A stretch of 46,831 nt of DNA from an uncultured Flavobacteriaceae bacterium. GTDB lineage: Bacteria > Bacteroidota > Bacteroidia > Flavobacteriales > Flavobacteriaceae. Position numbers and translations under genes: made by a program. Position 1 is the stretch's first letter. Each line of letters begins with the position of its first letter. Under the pieces are notes generated by a model. It did no database searches, was not told where the DNA came from, and worked only from the letters and a program-made list of their open reading frames with translations. Location of the stretch: NCBI GenBank assembly GCA_913020075.1, contig CAJWAE010000007.1, positions 1 through 46,831 on the forward strand, given 5' to 3'. Below, in pieces: positions 26,803 through 35,605 of the stretch.

Positions 26803-27162
26803 TTAAGGTTTATTTTTTTTTAGAAAATTTATAAGTTTTTCTAGGGGACGCCCTAAAACACCTGAATTTTTATTTGTTATAATTGGACGTTCAATTAATT
26901 TAGGATATGCAACTAACAATTCTAGTATTTCATTTTCGGAAAACTCATTTCTGTCTTTTATGGACTTCCAATCATCTTCATTCTTTCGAATAAGTTGTAT
27001 TGCATTCATATCAATTTGAACAAGAATTTTTTGTAGCTGTTTTTTGTTTAAAGTATTTTTTAAATAAAGAACAACATTTGTTTGATATCCCTTGTCTATG
27101 AGATGATTGAGAGCCTCACGGGATTTTGAACAGCTAGGGTTGTGATAAATTGTGAGATTCAT
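26803..27162 (-). CDS. ArsC/Spx-type thioredoxin-fold protein (arsenate reductase-like)
   Basis: 119-residue protein of the ArsC glutaredoxin-linked family. The N-terminal IYHNPSCSKSREALNHL carries the single active-site Cys (residue 11) of arsenate reductase, and the anion-binding arginines appear in LIERPII and LGRPLEKL. It could reduce arsenate, but many chromosomal members (YffB-like) have other or unknown roles, and there is no ars operon here (no arsR, acr3 or arsB). It follows the rplT terminator by about 20 nt and lies 34 nt ahead of the receptor gene, on the same strand. Confidence 0.8.
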   Translation of the reverse strand: MNLTIYHNPSCSKSREALNHLIDKGYQTNVVLYLKNTLNKKQLQKILVQIDMNAIQLIRKNEDDWKSIKDRNEFSENEILELLVAYPKLIERPIITNKNSGVLGRPLEKLINFLKKNKP

Positions 27163-27181
27163 TATAGGTTAGCTATAAAGA

Positions 27182-27205
27182 AAAAACTACCCTAAGGTAG
27201 TTTTT
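27182..27205 (-). terminator. Intrinsic terminator of the thrS-infC-rpmI-rplT operon
   Basis: A 10-bp stem (AAAAACTACC with GGTAGTTTTT, 4-nt loop) lies 4 nt after the rplT stop. On the minus strand the stem is followed by TTCTTT, giving the U-rich tail. Confidence 0.85.
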
Positions 27206-27209
27206 GAAA

Positions 27210-27554
27210 TTATTTAATCTTATCGACAACAGCTTTAAAAGCATCTGGATGGTTCATTGCTAGATCAGCAAGAACCTTGCGATTCAATTCTATTTTATTC
27301 GATTTAACCTTACCAATAAATTGGCTGTAAGACATTCCGTTAATTCTTGCACCAGCATTGATACGAGCTATCCAAAGGGCTCTAAAATTACGTTTTTTTG
27401 TTTTACGATCACGATAAGCATAAAGCATTGCTTTATCTACTGCATTTTTAGCAACCGTCCAAACATTTTTTCGTCTTCCAAAAAAGCCTTTAGCTTGTTT
27501 TATTATTTTCTTCCTTCTTGCTCTTGAAGCAACTGAATTTGTGGATCTTGGCAT
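27210..27554 (-). CDS. rplT: 50S ribosomal protein L20
   Basis: rRNA-binding protein needed early in large-subunit assembly. 114 residues starting [30 protein letters not shown], with the very basic N-terminal extension and the globular part [25 protein letters not shown] typical of L20. Length is normal. Last gene of the translation operon, separated from rpmI by 84 nt that look structured, and followed at once by a terminator. Confidence 0.98.
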   Translation of the reverse strand: MPRSTNSVASRARRKKIIKQAKGFFGRRKNVWTVAKNAVDKAMLYAYRDRKTKKRNFRALWIARINAGARINGMSYSQFIGKVKSNKIELNRKVLADLAMNHPDAFKAVVDKIK

Positions 27555-27638
27555 TTTTTTTATTTTTTGAAGGAGGCGGTATCGCTACTCTTTTATTAGC
27601 CTGACTTCGGGTTTAAAATTAAGTTTAACCTTATTAAT
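27555..27638 (-). promoter_or_regulatory. Possible structured leader between rpmI and rplT
   Basis: This 84-nt spacer is richer in G+C than its surroundings. Read as RNA it contains AACCCGAAGUCAGGCUA, a potential GCUA/UAGC stem and then GAUACCGCCUCCUUC just before the A-rich stretch leading to the rplT start. The CCUCC run resembles the 3' end of 16S rRNA. L20 represses its own operon by binding mRNA in other bacteria, so an autoregulatory element is conceivable. No confident fold was obtained by eye. Confidence 0.3.
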
Positions 27639-27836
27639 TTACATTAAACGCAATTGTGTTTTGATGTTCCTTACATCACTATCGTGAACTAAACCAGAAT
27701 GGGTTAATTTCAATTTACGCTTTTTTGACTTTTTAGTCAATATATGACTTTTAAAAGCATGCTTTCGTTTTATCTTACCGGTTCCAGTAATTTTAAAACG
27801 TTTTTTAGCACTTGACTTTGTTTTCATTTTTGGCAT
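27639..27836 (-). CDS. rpmI: 50S ribosomal protein L35
   Basis: 65-residue basic ribosomal protein, [20 protein letters not shown] then [24 protein letters not shown]-like sequence and [10 protein letters not shown] at the end; all usual L35 features. It lies 13 nt after infC and 84 nt before rplT, the standard infC-rpmI-rplT order. Confidence 0.98.
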   Translation of the reverse strand: MPKMKTKSSAKKRFKITGTGKIKRKHAFKSHILTKKSKKRKLKLTHSGLVHDSDVRNIKTQLRLM

Positions 27837-27849
27837 GAGTACTCTTTTT

Positions 27850-28404
27850 TTATTTTTTCTTTGGAGCGATGAAGATGGTCATCTTTTTACCCTCTAAAAT
27901 AGGCATTTGTTCAACTTTCCCAATTTCTTCTAAATCCTGTGCTAAACGAAGCAACAATATTTGTCCTTGTTCTTTAAATACGATTGAACGTCCCTTAAAA
28001 AAAACAAAAGCTTTTAATTTTGCTCCTTCTTTAAGGAATTTTTCAGCATGCTTCTTTTTAAATTCGTAATCGTGTTCATCTGTGTTAGGCCCGAAACGGA
28101 TTTCTTTGATAACAATCTTACTTGTTTTTGCTTTTAAAACCTTTTCGCGTTTTTTCTGTTCGTATAAAAACTTTTTATATTCTAATATTTTGCATACGGG
28201 AGGTGATGCATTAGGAGATATTTCGACTAAATCTAATTCCAGTGATTCAGCCAAAGCCAATGCCTTGTCTAAAGTGTAAACACCAATTTCAACATTTTCA
28301 CCAACTAAGCGTAGTTCCTGTGCAGTAATTCTTTTATTGATTTTGTGCGGATCTACTTTAATAACCCTTCCAGGGCGGTTTGTTCTTCTTCTACGTATTG
28401 CTAT
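27850..28404 (-). CDS. infC: Translation initiation factor IF-3 with AUA start
   Basis: IF-3 keeps 30S subunits free and proofreads the start codon. The first ATG in frame (28260) would give only 136 residues and remove most of the N-terminal domain. The frame stays open upstream to a stop at 28408-28410, and the conserved N-terminal sequence [20 protein letters not shown]...[23 protein letters not shown] lies in that extension. The only plausible initiator is the ATA at 28402-28404, giving 184 residues, the normal IF-3 length. The C-terminal domain shows [25 protein letters not shown]. Rare AUU-class start codons on infC allow IF-3 to repress itself in E. coli; AUA here suggests the same logic. 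It lies 16 nt after thrS. Confidence 0.93.
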   Translation of the reverse strand: MAIRRRRTNRPGRVIKVDPHKINKRITAQELRLVGENVEIGVYTLDKALALAESLELDLVEISPNASPPVCKILEYKKFLYEQKKREKVLKAKTSKIVIKEIRFGPNTDEHDYEFKKKHAEKFLKEGAKLKAFVFFKGRSIVFKEQGQILLLRLAQDLEEIGKVEQMPILEGKKMTIFIAPKKK

Positions 28405-28420
28405 GTCTTAGAGTTTTAAA

Positions 28421-30367
28421 TTAAAAATTAAAGCTTGATTGGCTGCTTTCTATCTCTTTTATTATCATTTCTGTTACTGTTTCAAGCGAAAAACTTCCTA
28501 AATCACCATTTTGATGCTTACGAAGGGAAATTGTTTGACTTTCCGCTTCTTTCTCTCCCAAGATAATCATATATGGAGTTTTGGCTAGTTCCGACTCACG
28601 GATTTTCTTTCCAATAGTCTCATTCCGATCATCTACAAGTGCGCGAATTTCGTGATTTTCTAAGTAACTTGAAACTTTTTGAGCGTAATTTTTATATTTT
28701 TCACTAACACACAAAATATTTACTTGATTTGGCATTAGCCATAATGGGAAATTACCACCTGTGTGTTCAAGAAGTATTGCAACAAATCGTTCAAGACTTC
28801 CAAATGGTGCTCGATGAATCATTATCGGCCGATGAAGTTTATTATCACTGCCTTTGTATGTTAACTCGAAGCGTTCTGGAAGGGTGTAATCAACTTGTAT
28901 TGTTCCTAATTGCCATTTTCTCTTTAAAGCATCTTTTACCATAAAATCCAATTTAGGACCGTAAAATGCTGCTTCTCCTGTTTCAACTACATAATCTAAT
29001 TTTTTTTCTTTGACCGCACTTAAAATAGCTTTTTCTGCCAATTCCCAATTTTCTTTGGATCCAATATATTTTTCTGGTTTTTCTGGATCTCTTAAAGAAA
29101 CTTGAGCTGTAAAATCTTCAAAACCGAGAGAACTAAAAACATAAAGAACAAGATCTATTACTTTTTTAAATTCTTCATCTAATTGATTGGGCATACAGAA
29201 TATATGTGCATCATCTTGAGTGAAACCTCTTACTCGTGTTAATCCATGTAATTCTCCACTTTGCTCATAGCGATATACAGTTCCAAATTCTGCGTAACGT
29301 ATAGGTAAGTCACGGTAACTCCAGGGTTTTGCTTTGTAAATTTCACAATGATGAGGACAATTCATGGGTTTTAACATAAACTCTTCTCCTATTGCGGGTG
29401 TGTTAATGGGTTGAAAACTGTCAGCACCATATTTTTCATAATGACCAGATGTAACATAAAGTTCTTTATTACCAATATGTGGAGTAATAACTTGTTCATA
29501 GCCTGCTTTAGCTTGAGCTTTTTTTAGAAAATTTTCAAGTCGTTCCCTCAGTGCAGCTCCTTTAGGAAGCCACAACGGTAGTCCTTGACCAACTTTTTTG
29601 GAGAAAGTAAATAGTTCTAATTCTTTACCTAGTTTTCGATGATCTCTTTTTTTGGCTTCCTCAATAAGTTCTAGATATTCAGTAAGTTCTTTTTGTTTTG
29701 GAAAAGAGATACCATAAACACGTGTTAATTGAGGTTTGGTTTCGTCTCCACGCCAGTAAGCTCCGGCAACATTAGTTAGCTTTATGGCCTTAACGAATCC
29801 TGTGTGTGGGATATGACCTCCACGGCATAAATCTGTAAAATCCGCATGATCGCAAAACGTGATGGACCCATCTTCTAAATTTTCGATTAATTCAGTCTTA
29901 AACTGATTATTATTTTCTTTGTAATAGTTGAGCGCTTTCTTTTTGGAAACACTTCGCATTTTAAATGGAAACTTTTGACGGGCAAAGTCTAAAAATTTCT
30001 TTTCAATTTCCGATAAGTCATTTTCTGTCAAACTGTGAGCACCAAAATCAGCATCATAATAAAATCCATTTTCAATAGCGGGTCCAATTGTCAATTTACA
30101 ATCTGGATAAATTGCCAAAAGAGCTTGTGCGAGAATATGTGCAGAAGAATGCCAGAAAGCTGTTTTTCCTTCTTGATCATTCCAGGTAAAGAGTTGAAGA
30201 TCACCATTTTCTTTAAGTGGTGTAGTGGCTTCAACAATTTCATCGTTAAACCTAGCCGAGAGTACATTACGCGCTAATCCTTCACTTATACTTTGAGCAA
30301 TTTCTAGTGCTGATATTCCCATTTCATAAGCACGTATTGATTTGTCAGGAAAACGAATTTCGATCAT
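28421..30367 (-). CDS. thrS: Threonine-tRNA ligase
   Basis: Class II synthetase charging tRNA-Thr. The 648 residues show the complete domain order. TGS domain (1-60, [24 protein letters not shown]). Editing domain with the [11 protein letters not shown] and [19 protein letters not shown] zinc/deacylation motifs. Catalytic core with [15 protein letters not shown] (zinc Cys), [26 protein letters not shown], and [30 protein letters not shown]-terminal anticodon-binding domain, ending [16 protein letters not shown]. It leads the thrS-infC-rpmI-rplT operon; no exact promoter box was found in the 58-nt gap upstream. Confidence 0.98.
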   Translation of the reverse strand: MIEIRFPDKSIRAYEMGISALEIAQSISEGLARNVLSARFNDEIVEATTPLKENGDLQLFTWNDQEGKTAFWHSSAHILAQALLAIYPDCKLTIGPAIENGFYYDADFGAHSLTENDLSEIEKKFLDFARQKFPFKMRSVSKKKALNYYKENNNQFKTELIENLEDGSITFCDHADFTDLCRGGHIPHTGFVKAIKLTNVAGAYWRGDETKPQLTRVYGISFPKQKELTEYLELIEEAKKRDHRKLGKELELFTFSKKVGQGLPLWLPKGAALRERLENFLKKAQAKAGYEQVITPHIGNKELYVTSGHYEKYGADSFQPINTPAIGEEFMLKPMNCPHHCEIYKAKPWSYRDLPIRYAEFGTVYRYEQSGELHGLTRVRGFTQDDAHIFCMPNQLDEEFKKVIDLVLYVFSSLGFEDFTAQVSLRDPEKPEKYIGSKENWELAEKAILSAVKEKKLDYVVETGEAAFYGPKLDFMVKDALKRKWQLGTIQVDYTLPERFELTYKGSDNKLHRPIMIHRAPFGSLERFVAILLEHTGGNFPLWLMPNQVNILCVSEKYKNYAQKVSSYLENHEIRALVDDRNETIGKKIRESELAKTPYMIILGEKEAESQTISLRKHQNGDLGSFSLETVTEMIIKEIESSQSSFNF

Positions 30368-30425
30368 AGTTTATATAAAAAACATTATAAAGATAAGGGG
30401 TATAAAGGAGCCATACAACGCACTT

Positions 30426-30659
30426 TCAAAGTTTTCGCTTTTTTCTTTCTCCTAGTAAAGCATTAACAAGGTCTTTTATTCCTTTGAAACCATTATAAAT
30501 AGCAATAAACAAAACAATAATTCCAATAATAAATACTGGTAAATACAAAGGATGTTCTTGGTTTTTAAAAGCCTGGTGTACGATTACAGGTCCTGTAAAG
30601 CAACATAAAAGAACTATTGTCATTTTTTTGAGGCCTTTTTGTAGTAAGAGTTTATTCAT
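30426..30659 (-). CDS. DUF6095-like small membrane protein
   Basis: 77-residue protein with two hydrophobic helices (about 14-32 and 39-63) separated by FKNQEHPLYLPVF, and a basic tail GERKKRKL. I recall DUF6095 proteins of Flavobacteriia with the same KGLK...GP...FKNQ-HPL-P pattern. Its start overlaps the end of murQ by 8 bp, so it is translated with it. Function unknown; coupling with murQ hints at an envelope role, which is inference. Confidence 0.78.
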   Translation of the reverse strand: MNKLLLQKGLKKMTIVLLCCFTGPVIVHQAFKNQEHPLYLPVFIIGIIVLFIAIYNGFKGIKDLVNALLGERKKRKL

Positions 30660-31467
30660 TTTTTAGTGCCTTAATTGAATCACGGATGTTATTGTGTTTT
30701 TTAAGTAAATTTTTTGCTTCATCTTTTGAAACGTTTAGTTCATCCATAATTATCTTTTCTGCTCGCCCAACTAATTTTTCGTTGGAAAGTTTCATATCGA
30801 TCATTACATTACCTCTTATATGACCTAATTTAATCATAGTCGAAGTGGTAATCATATTTAAAATCAACTTTTGGACAGTACCCGCTTTCATTCTGGAGCT
30901 GCCAGTTAAGTATTCAGGACCTACAACTACTTCTATGGGATAATCACTAGCTGCAGCCAGGGGACTTTCTTCATTGCATGTAATGCAACCAGTTGGAATA
31001 CCATGGGATTGACATTCCTTAAGTCCGTAAACTACATATGGAGTTGTTCCAGAAGCAGCAATCCCAATAACGAAATCATTTTTATTGATGTTATATAAAT
31101 TTAAATCTTTCCATGCTTGATTGGAATCATCTTCTGCATTTTCAATAGATTTTCTCAGAGCTAAATCCCCCCCTGCAATTATTCCAATAACTTCTTCAGG
31201 TTTTGTTCCAAAGGTAGGAGGACATTCTGATGCATCTAAAACGCCTAAACGTCCACTAGTGCCAGCTCCAATGTAGAACAATCTTCCTCCACTCTTTTTC
31301 TTCTCAATAATATTTTGAATTAAAAGTTCAATTTTAGAAAGAACTCTACCAACAGCTTTTACTGCATTTTGATCTTCTTGATGGATTCCAAGTAACAGCT
31401 CAGCAACGCTCTTTTGATCTAGATTTTGATGATTTGAGGTTTGTTCTGTTATTTTTTTAAAGCTCAT
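30652..31467 (-). CDS. murQ: N-acetylmuramic acid 6-phosphate etherase
   Basis: Cleaves the lactyl ether of MurNAc-6-phosphate to GlcNAc-6-phosphate and lactate in cell-wall recycling. The 271-residue protein is a SIS-domain enzyme with the MurQ signature GAGTSGRLGVLDASECPPTFG, containing the catalytic Glu in DASE, plus GIAASGTTPYVVYGL, EVVVGPEYLTGSSRMKAGTVQKLILN and GNVMIDMKLSNEKL. Slightly shorter than E. coli MurQ (298) at the C-terminus, as in many Bacteroidota. Co-transcribed with the DUF6095-like gene; no MurNAc kinase (anmK) or transporter is nearby. Confidence 0.95.
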   Translation of the reverse strand: MSFKKITEQTSNHQNLDQKSVAELLLGIHQEDQNAVKAVGRVLSKIELLIQNIIEKKKSGGRLFYIGAGTSGRLGVLDASECPPTFGTKPEEVIGIIAGGDLALRKSIENAEDDSNQAWKDLNLYNINKNDFVIGIAASGTTPYVVYGLKECQSHGIPTGCITCNEESPLAAASDYPIEVVVGPEYLTGSSRMKAGTVQKLILNMITTSTMIKLGHIRGNVMIDMKLSNEKLVGRAEKIIMDELNVSKDEAKNLLKKHNNIRDSIKALKNE

Positions 31468-31495
31468 TAATTATATTTTAAACTAATTTAAAGAA

Positions 31496-31530
31496 ATTAA
31501 CCTCACAACGAATTACATTATGAGGTTAAT
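31496..31530 (-). terminator. Hairpin downstream of icd
   Basis: A perfect 10-bp stem (ATTAACCTCA with TGAGGTTAAT) with a 15-nt loop lies 20 nt after the icd stop and 29 nt before murQ. On the minus strand the stem is followed by TTTCTTTAAATT rather than a clean U-run, so termination may be partial. Confidence 0.5.
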
Positions 31531-31550
31531 ACTTGAAGTAAAAATTAATT

Positions 31551-32780
31551 TTATTTTCTTAATTTAAAATCTAAATTTTCTTTTAGAGCGATAAGAAATT
31601 GCTGTGTTGTCAAATAGTGAGATGAATCTAAATTGTCAGCGTGAATTAAAACAGCTAAATCTTTTGTCATTTTACCGCTTTCGACAGTTTCTATGCAAAC
31701 TTTTTCAAGTTGTAAACAAAAATCAATAAGCTCTTGGTTTTTGTCAAGCTTTCCTCTATGTGCTAGACCTCTTGTCCATGCAAAAATTGATGCAATTGGA
31801 TTTGTTGAGGTTTCTTTTCCGAGTTGATGCTGACGATAATGTCTGGTTACAGTTCCATGTGCTGCTTCAGCTTCCATTGTTTTTCCGTCTGGAGTAATTA
31901 GTGTTGAAGTCATTAAGCCAAGGGATCCAAATCCTTGTGCTACAGTATCCGATTGAACATCTCCGTCATAATTTTTACATGCCCAAACAAAACCACCACT
32001 CCATTTCATTACAGCTGCAACCATATCATCAATCAGTCTGTGCTCATAAGTTAAGCCTGCTTTTTCAAATTTAATTTTGAATTCATTTTCAAAAACTTCT
32101 TGAAAAATATCTTTAAAACGACCGTCATAAGCTTTAAGGATTGTGTTTTTTGTAGATAGGTATAATGGCCATCCTTTACTTAAAGCTCTATTCATACAAG
32201 ATCGAGCAAATCCATAGATCGAGCTGTCTATATTATACATTGACATAGCTATTCCATTCTCCTGAAAATGATATACATCCCATGTTTTTGGAGTTCCACC
32301 GTCATCAGGAGTAAAGGTCATTGTTAATTTACCTTTTCCGTTAGTCACAGTATCCGCAGCTTTATATTGATCACCAAATGCATGACGTCCAATACAAATG
32401 GGTTTTGTCCAACCTTGTACATATCTAGGAACATTACTCATTATAATCGGTTCTCTAAAAACTGTGCCTCCAACAATATTTCGAATTGTTCCATTAGGTG
32501 ATCTCCACATATTGGAAAGGTTAAACTCCTTCACACGGTCTTCATCTGGTGTAATAGTTGCACATTTTATACCAACATTATGAAGTTTAATTGCATTAGC
32601 TGCTTGGATAGTTATTTTATCTTCAGTAGCGTCACGAGAAGTAACTGACAAGTCATAATACACGATTGTTAAATCCAAATATGGAAGAATCAATTGATCT
32701 TTAATAAATTTCCAAATGATTCTTGTCATTTCATCTCCATCTATTTCAACTACTGGATTTGCGACTTTAATTTTTGACAT
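31551..32780 (-). CDS. icd: NADP-dependent isocitrate dehydrogenase, eukaryotic-like dimeric type
   Basis: Oxidatively decarboxylates isocitrate to 2-oxoglutarate, making NADPH. The 409-residue sequence resembles the cytosolic/mitochondrial IDH1/IDH2 subfamily rather than E. coli Icd or the 740-residue monomeric enzyme: [61 protein letters not shown], and [14 protein letters not shown], where the Arg corresponds to human Arg132. NADP-binding [10 protein letters not shown] lies near residue 310. It is a single-gene unit between the rplS terminator and a hairpin. Confidence 0.95.
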   Translation of the reverse strand: MSKIKVANPVVEIDGDEMTRIIWKFIKDQLILPYLDLTIVYYDLSVTSRDATEDKITIQAANAIKLHNVGIKCATITPDEDRVKEFNLSNMWRSPNGTIRNIVGGTVFREPIIMSNVPRYVQGWTKPICIGRHAFGDQYKAADTVTNGKGKLTMTFTPDDGGTPKTWDVYHFQENGIAMSMYNIDSSIYGFARSCMNRALSKGWPLYLSTKNTILKAYDGRFKDIFQEVFENEFKIKFEKAGLTYEHRLIDDMVAAVMKWSGGFVWACKNYDGDVQSDTVAQGFGSLGLMTSTLITPDGKTMEAEAAHGTVTRHYRQHQLGKETSTNPIASIFAWTRGLAHRGKLDKNQELIDFCLQLEKVCIETVESGKMTKDLAVLIHADNLDSSHYLTTQQFLIALKENLDFKLRK

Positions 32781-32843
32781 TAGCTTAATTTTTAAGTAAA
32801 TATATTATGTAGAGTTAATTTAGTGTATGGGACTAGATATAAA

Positions 32844-32865
32844 AAAACCGCCAATTGGCGGTTTT
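32844..32865 (-). terminator. Intrinsic terminator of rplS
   Basis: A 22-bp perfect palindrome with arms AAAACCGCC and GGCGGTTTT and an AATT centre lies 8 nt after the rplS stop. On the minus strand the stem runs into seven Ts (32841-32847). Strong, isolated and GC-rich relative to its surroundings. Confidence 0.93.
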
Positions 32866-32873
32866 AAATATAT

Positions 32874-33224
32874 TTAAAATCGAGTTTCTTTAATACGTGC
32901 TTTTTTACCACGTAATTCTCTGAAGTAGTAAATACGTGAACGACGTACTTTACCTTTTTTATTAACTTCGATTTTTTCTAATGCAGGCAGATTAAGAGGG
33001 AAGATACGTTCCACGCCAACAGTGCCTGACATTTTCCGGATTGTAAATGTTTTTGATAAACCTATTCCTTTAATTTGGATAACGACTCCTTTAAAAAACT
33101 GAGTACGTACTTTATCACCTTCACGGATTTGGTAATAAACAGTTAGAGTATCTCCTGCTCCAAACACAGGAAATTCTTTTGTTTCGATAAATTCGTTTTG
33201 AACGAAGTTGATTAACGATTCCAT
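32874..33224 (-). CDS. rplS: 50S ribosomal protein L19
   Basis: Ribosomal protein at the subunit interface. 116 residues with F-GAGDTLTVYYQIREGDKVRTQFFKGVVIQIKG, the SKTFTIRKMSGTVGVERIFP segment and the basic end VRRSRIYYFRELRGKKARIKE, all typical. It follows trmD by 130 nt, retaining the trmD-rplS order common in bacteria, but has its own well-formed promoter (33295-33324) and terminator, so it can be expressed alone. Confidence 0.98.
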   Translation of the reverse strand: MESLINFVQNEFIETKEFPVFGAGDTLTVYYQIREGDKVRTQFFKGVVIQIKGIGLSKTFTIRKMSGTVGVERIFPLNLPALEKIEVNKKGKVRRSRIYYFRELRGKKARIKETRF

Positions 33225-33294
33225 AATTGGATTAATAATAAATTTAGAAAGACAACATTCACGTTTTTCGTCAGAGGTTATTCTTTTAGTTCTG

Positions 33295-33324
33295 CAAAAT
33301 TAAACTTTATTTTAAATTAAACAA
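33295..33324 (-). promoter_or_regulatory. Bacteroidota-type promoter of rplS
   Basis: On the minus strand TTG (33324-33322) is followed by exactly 19 nt and then TAATTTTG (33302-33295), matching the TTG-N19-TAnnTTTG consensus in both boxes and spacing. The leader before the rplS ATG would be about 60 nt. This is the best housekeeping promoter seen in the window. Confidence 0.75.
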
Positions 33325-33354
33325 CTTCTATTTTGATTTTAGAAATTAATCTCA

Positions 33355-34035
33355 CTAACTTTCATTTAGAAGGTCAGGTCTTAATTCTTTTGTACGCTCT
33401 AATGCTTTTTCTTCTCGCCACTGTTCAACCTTAGGTGTGTTTCCAGAAGTTAAGATTTCAGGAACTTCCCATCCTTTGTAGTTTGAGGGACGAGTATATA
33501 TTGGAGGAGCAAGTAAATCATCTTGAAAACTATCGGTTAGTGCTGAGGATTCGTCTCCTAAAACTCCAGGAATTAATCTAATAATACTATCACAAAATAC
33601 AGCTGCTGCCAATTCTCCTCCTGAAAGCACGAAATCTCCAATAGAAATTTCATGAGTTATAAATTGGTCTCTAACCCTTTGATCAACACCCTTATAATGT
33701 CCACATAAAAGGATGATATTTTCAAGAGTTGAATAGTGATTTGAGTTTTTTTGATTTAATGTTTGACCATCAGGCGTCATATAAATAATTGCGTCATAAT
33801 CACGTTCATTTTTAAGTAAAGTAATACATTGATCAATCGGTTGAATCATCATTACCATTCCAGCTCCACCTCCAAATGGATAGTCATCAACTTGTTTTTG
33901 CTTATGATTACTGAAATCTCTTAAATTATGAAAATAAACACTAGCTTTTTTAGATTGTATAGCTCGTTTTAAAATAGAAGCTTCAAAAGGACTTTTTAAA
34001 AGTTCAGGGAACAAGGTGATTATATCAATTCGCAT
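33355..34035 (-). CDS. trmD: tRNA (guanine-N1)-methyltransferase
   Basis: Methylates G37 of tRNAs reading CNN codons, preventing frameshifts. The 226-residue SPOUT enzyme shows MRIDIITLFPELL, DYPFGGGAGMVMMIQPI, the trefoil-knot SAM site IILLCGHYKGVDQRV, and EISIGDFVLSGGELAAAV followed by the hinge into the C-terminal domain (YTRPSNYKGWEVPEILTSGNTPKVEQWR). Length is normal. It is 83 nt after the HtrA gene and 130 nt before rplS. No rimM or rpsP is adjacent. Confidence 0.97.
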   Translation of the reverse strand: MRIDIITLFPELLKSPFEASILKRAIQSKKASVYFHNLRDFSNHKQKQVDDYPFGGGAGMVMMIQPIDQCITLLKNERDYDAIIYMTPDGQTLNQKNSNHYSTLENIILLCGHYKGVDQRVRDQFITHEISIGDFVLSGGELAAAVFCDSIIRLIPGVLGDESSALTDSFQDDLLAPPIYTRPSNYKGWEVPEILTSGNTPKVEQWREEKALERTKELRPDLLNES

Positions 34036-34118
34036 ATAATGTATGAGTATTAGATTTAAATAAAAACAAACAAACTAGAGGGGATAGCTCCGATCTCATG
34101 ACTAAAATAAATTTGATT

Positions 34119-35537
34119 TTAATATTGTAGTAATATTTTTTCTTTTTCACCTGAAGGATTCATAAAGAGTATATTTTCAAGTGTTAAAGAATCAATATTT
34201 TTTATTTCAGTTAGATTATTGATTTTTTTACCGTTTATTTCCAAGATTAGATGTCCAGTATCTATTCCATTTTGATACAATCTTCGATTGTTCATATTAG
34301 ATATATATAAACCGTGACCTATTCCATACTGTTCTATCTGTTCAGGGGTAAGTTCACGAACTTCCATATAGAAAAAAATAGCACGGTTAATTTTCTCTAA
34401 ACGTACATTTACATTATTCTCTTTTCCTTCCCTTTTATATGTGATTTTCACTCTTTCGCCGGGACGCTTACTAGCTAAATATCCTGAGAGATCTGCAAAT
34501 TTGTTGATAATTATCCCATCCACACTTTTGATTATATCACCACTCTTTAGTCCAGCCAAATCAGCACCGAGCCCTTCCTCTAGTTCAGTTATATAAAATC
34601 CCTCGGTTTCTTCTACTTCAAATCGTTCTGCAAAGTTTGAATCCAAAGCTTGACCCATGACTCCGAGAAGTCCTCTTTGAACATTTCCAAATTCGATAAT
34701 ATCTTCAAATACTTTACGAGCAACATTACTAGGTACAGCAAAAGAATATCCTACGAATCCTCCAGTCATTGAAGAAATTGCAGTGTTTATCCCTATCAAT
34801 TCTCCACGTGTATTAACTAATGCACCTCCACTATTCCCTTGATTTACTGCGGCATCTGTTTGAATATAAGATTCATTTTTTCGATCCTGTTTATTTAAGT
34901 CTCTTGATTTAGCACTTATAATTCCTGCGGTTACAGTAGAATTTAAGTTAAAAGGATTTCCAACAGCCAATACCCATTCTCCAATTCTTGCAGCATCTGA
35001 ATCACCAAAAAAAATATAGGGTAATTTTTGTGGAGCATTAATTTTTAAAACAGCTATATCTGTGTCAGGATCAGTTCCTACTAAACGGGCTGTATAGGTT
35101 TTGTTATCATTCGTTGTGATTTCAATTTCAGAATTATTTTCAATTACATGATTGTTTGTAATAATGTAACCGTCGGGTGATACAATTACACCTGAACCTG
35201 TTCCTATTCGTTCTGGTATTTTATCTTCTTCATAAAAATAACGGTAAAATGAGGGAAAACTAGAATTTGATGAGCTTGTGTTTTTTACATGAACTACAGC
35301 ATTCACTGTTTTTTCTGCCACAATAGTAAAATCGCTTGCTTCTGACTCAACGTCATTTACTGAAAAACTGTAGTTAATTGGAGTTAACTTGGGAATTTCT
35401 TTGTTATTATTTTTTTGAATAGCTGATTTTTGAAAATAAAAATCGTAGATAAAAAGACTAATAGCTGCACTTAAAAATGAAATACTGAGAGTTTTAAAAA
35501 ATGGATTCATGTTTATTTTTTTGTTAAAATTATTCAT
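34119..35537 (-). CDS. HtrA/DegP-family periplasmic serine protease
   Basis: Envelope quality-control protease. The 472-residue protein has an N-terminal membrane/signal segment (LSISFLSAAISLFIYDFYF, about 17-35), then a trypsin-like domain with the triad His130 (ITNNHV), Asp160 (DPDTDIAVL) and Ser236 (NQGNSGGALVN). A first PDZ domain (about 275-375, including LGADLAGLKSGDIIKSVDG) and a degenerate second PDZ domain to the end follow. The start may be ATG 35537 or the ATG at 35510 (MNPFFKTL), which puts the hydrophobic segment nearer the N-terminus and is equally plausible. DegP versus DegQ/DegS cannot be distinguished by eye. Confidence 0.92.
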   Translation of the reverse strand: MNNFNKKINMNPFFKTLSISFLSAAISLFIYDFYFQKSAIQKNNNKEIPKLTPINYSFSVNDVESEASDFTIVAEKTVNAVVHVKNTSSSNSSFPSFYRYFYEEDKIPERIGTGSGVIVSPDGYIITNNHVIENNSEIEITTNDNKTYTARLVGTDPDTDIAVLKINAPQKLPYIFFGDSDAARIGEWVLAVGNPFNLNSTVTAGIISAKSRDLNKQDRKNESYIQTDAAVNQGNSGGALVNTRGELIGINTAISSMTGGFVGYSFAVPSNVARKVFEDIIEFGNVQRGLLGVMGQALDSNFAERFEVEETEGFYITELEEGLGADLAGLKSGDIIKSVDGIIINKFADLSGYLASKRPGERVKITYKREGKENNVNVRLEKINRAIFFYMEVRELTPEQIEQYGIGHGLYISNMNNRRLYQNGIDTGHLILEINGKKINNLTEIKNIDSLTLENILFMNPSGEKEKILLQY

Positions 35538-35591
35538 TTTTTTTTAGATTAAAATTCCTTTAACTCGTATTTAACACCTTTTAAATTTGAT

Positions 35592-35599
35592 TACATTTG
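35592..35599 (+). promoter_or_regulatory. Possible -7 box immediately upstream of dapF
   Basis: TACATTTG matches TAnnTTTG exactly and ends 6 nt before the dapF ATG (35606), the same spacing as the box before menD. A transcript would be leaderless or nearly so. No clear -33 TTG. Confidence 0.45.
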
Positions 35600-35605
35600 A
35601 CATAT

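Noticed and set aside
26803-27162. Arsenic resistance operon
   Set aside because: Only the ArsC-like gene is present; no regulator, pump or other ars gene nearby.
27850-28260. infC starting at the first ATG (136 residues)
   Set aside because: Would delete the N-terminal domain, although its conserved sequence is present in frame upstream.
31167-31173. Seven-C run in murQ as a phase-variation tract
   Set aside because: Shorter than the ribD run and below the length where slippage is usually frequent; encodes a conserved Gly-Gly.
34040-34118. Hairpin or small RNA in the trmD-htrA gap (GGGGATAGCTCC)
   Set aside because: Only weak short pairing and no T-run; not distinguishable from chance.
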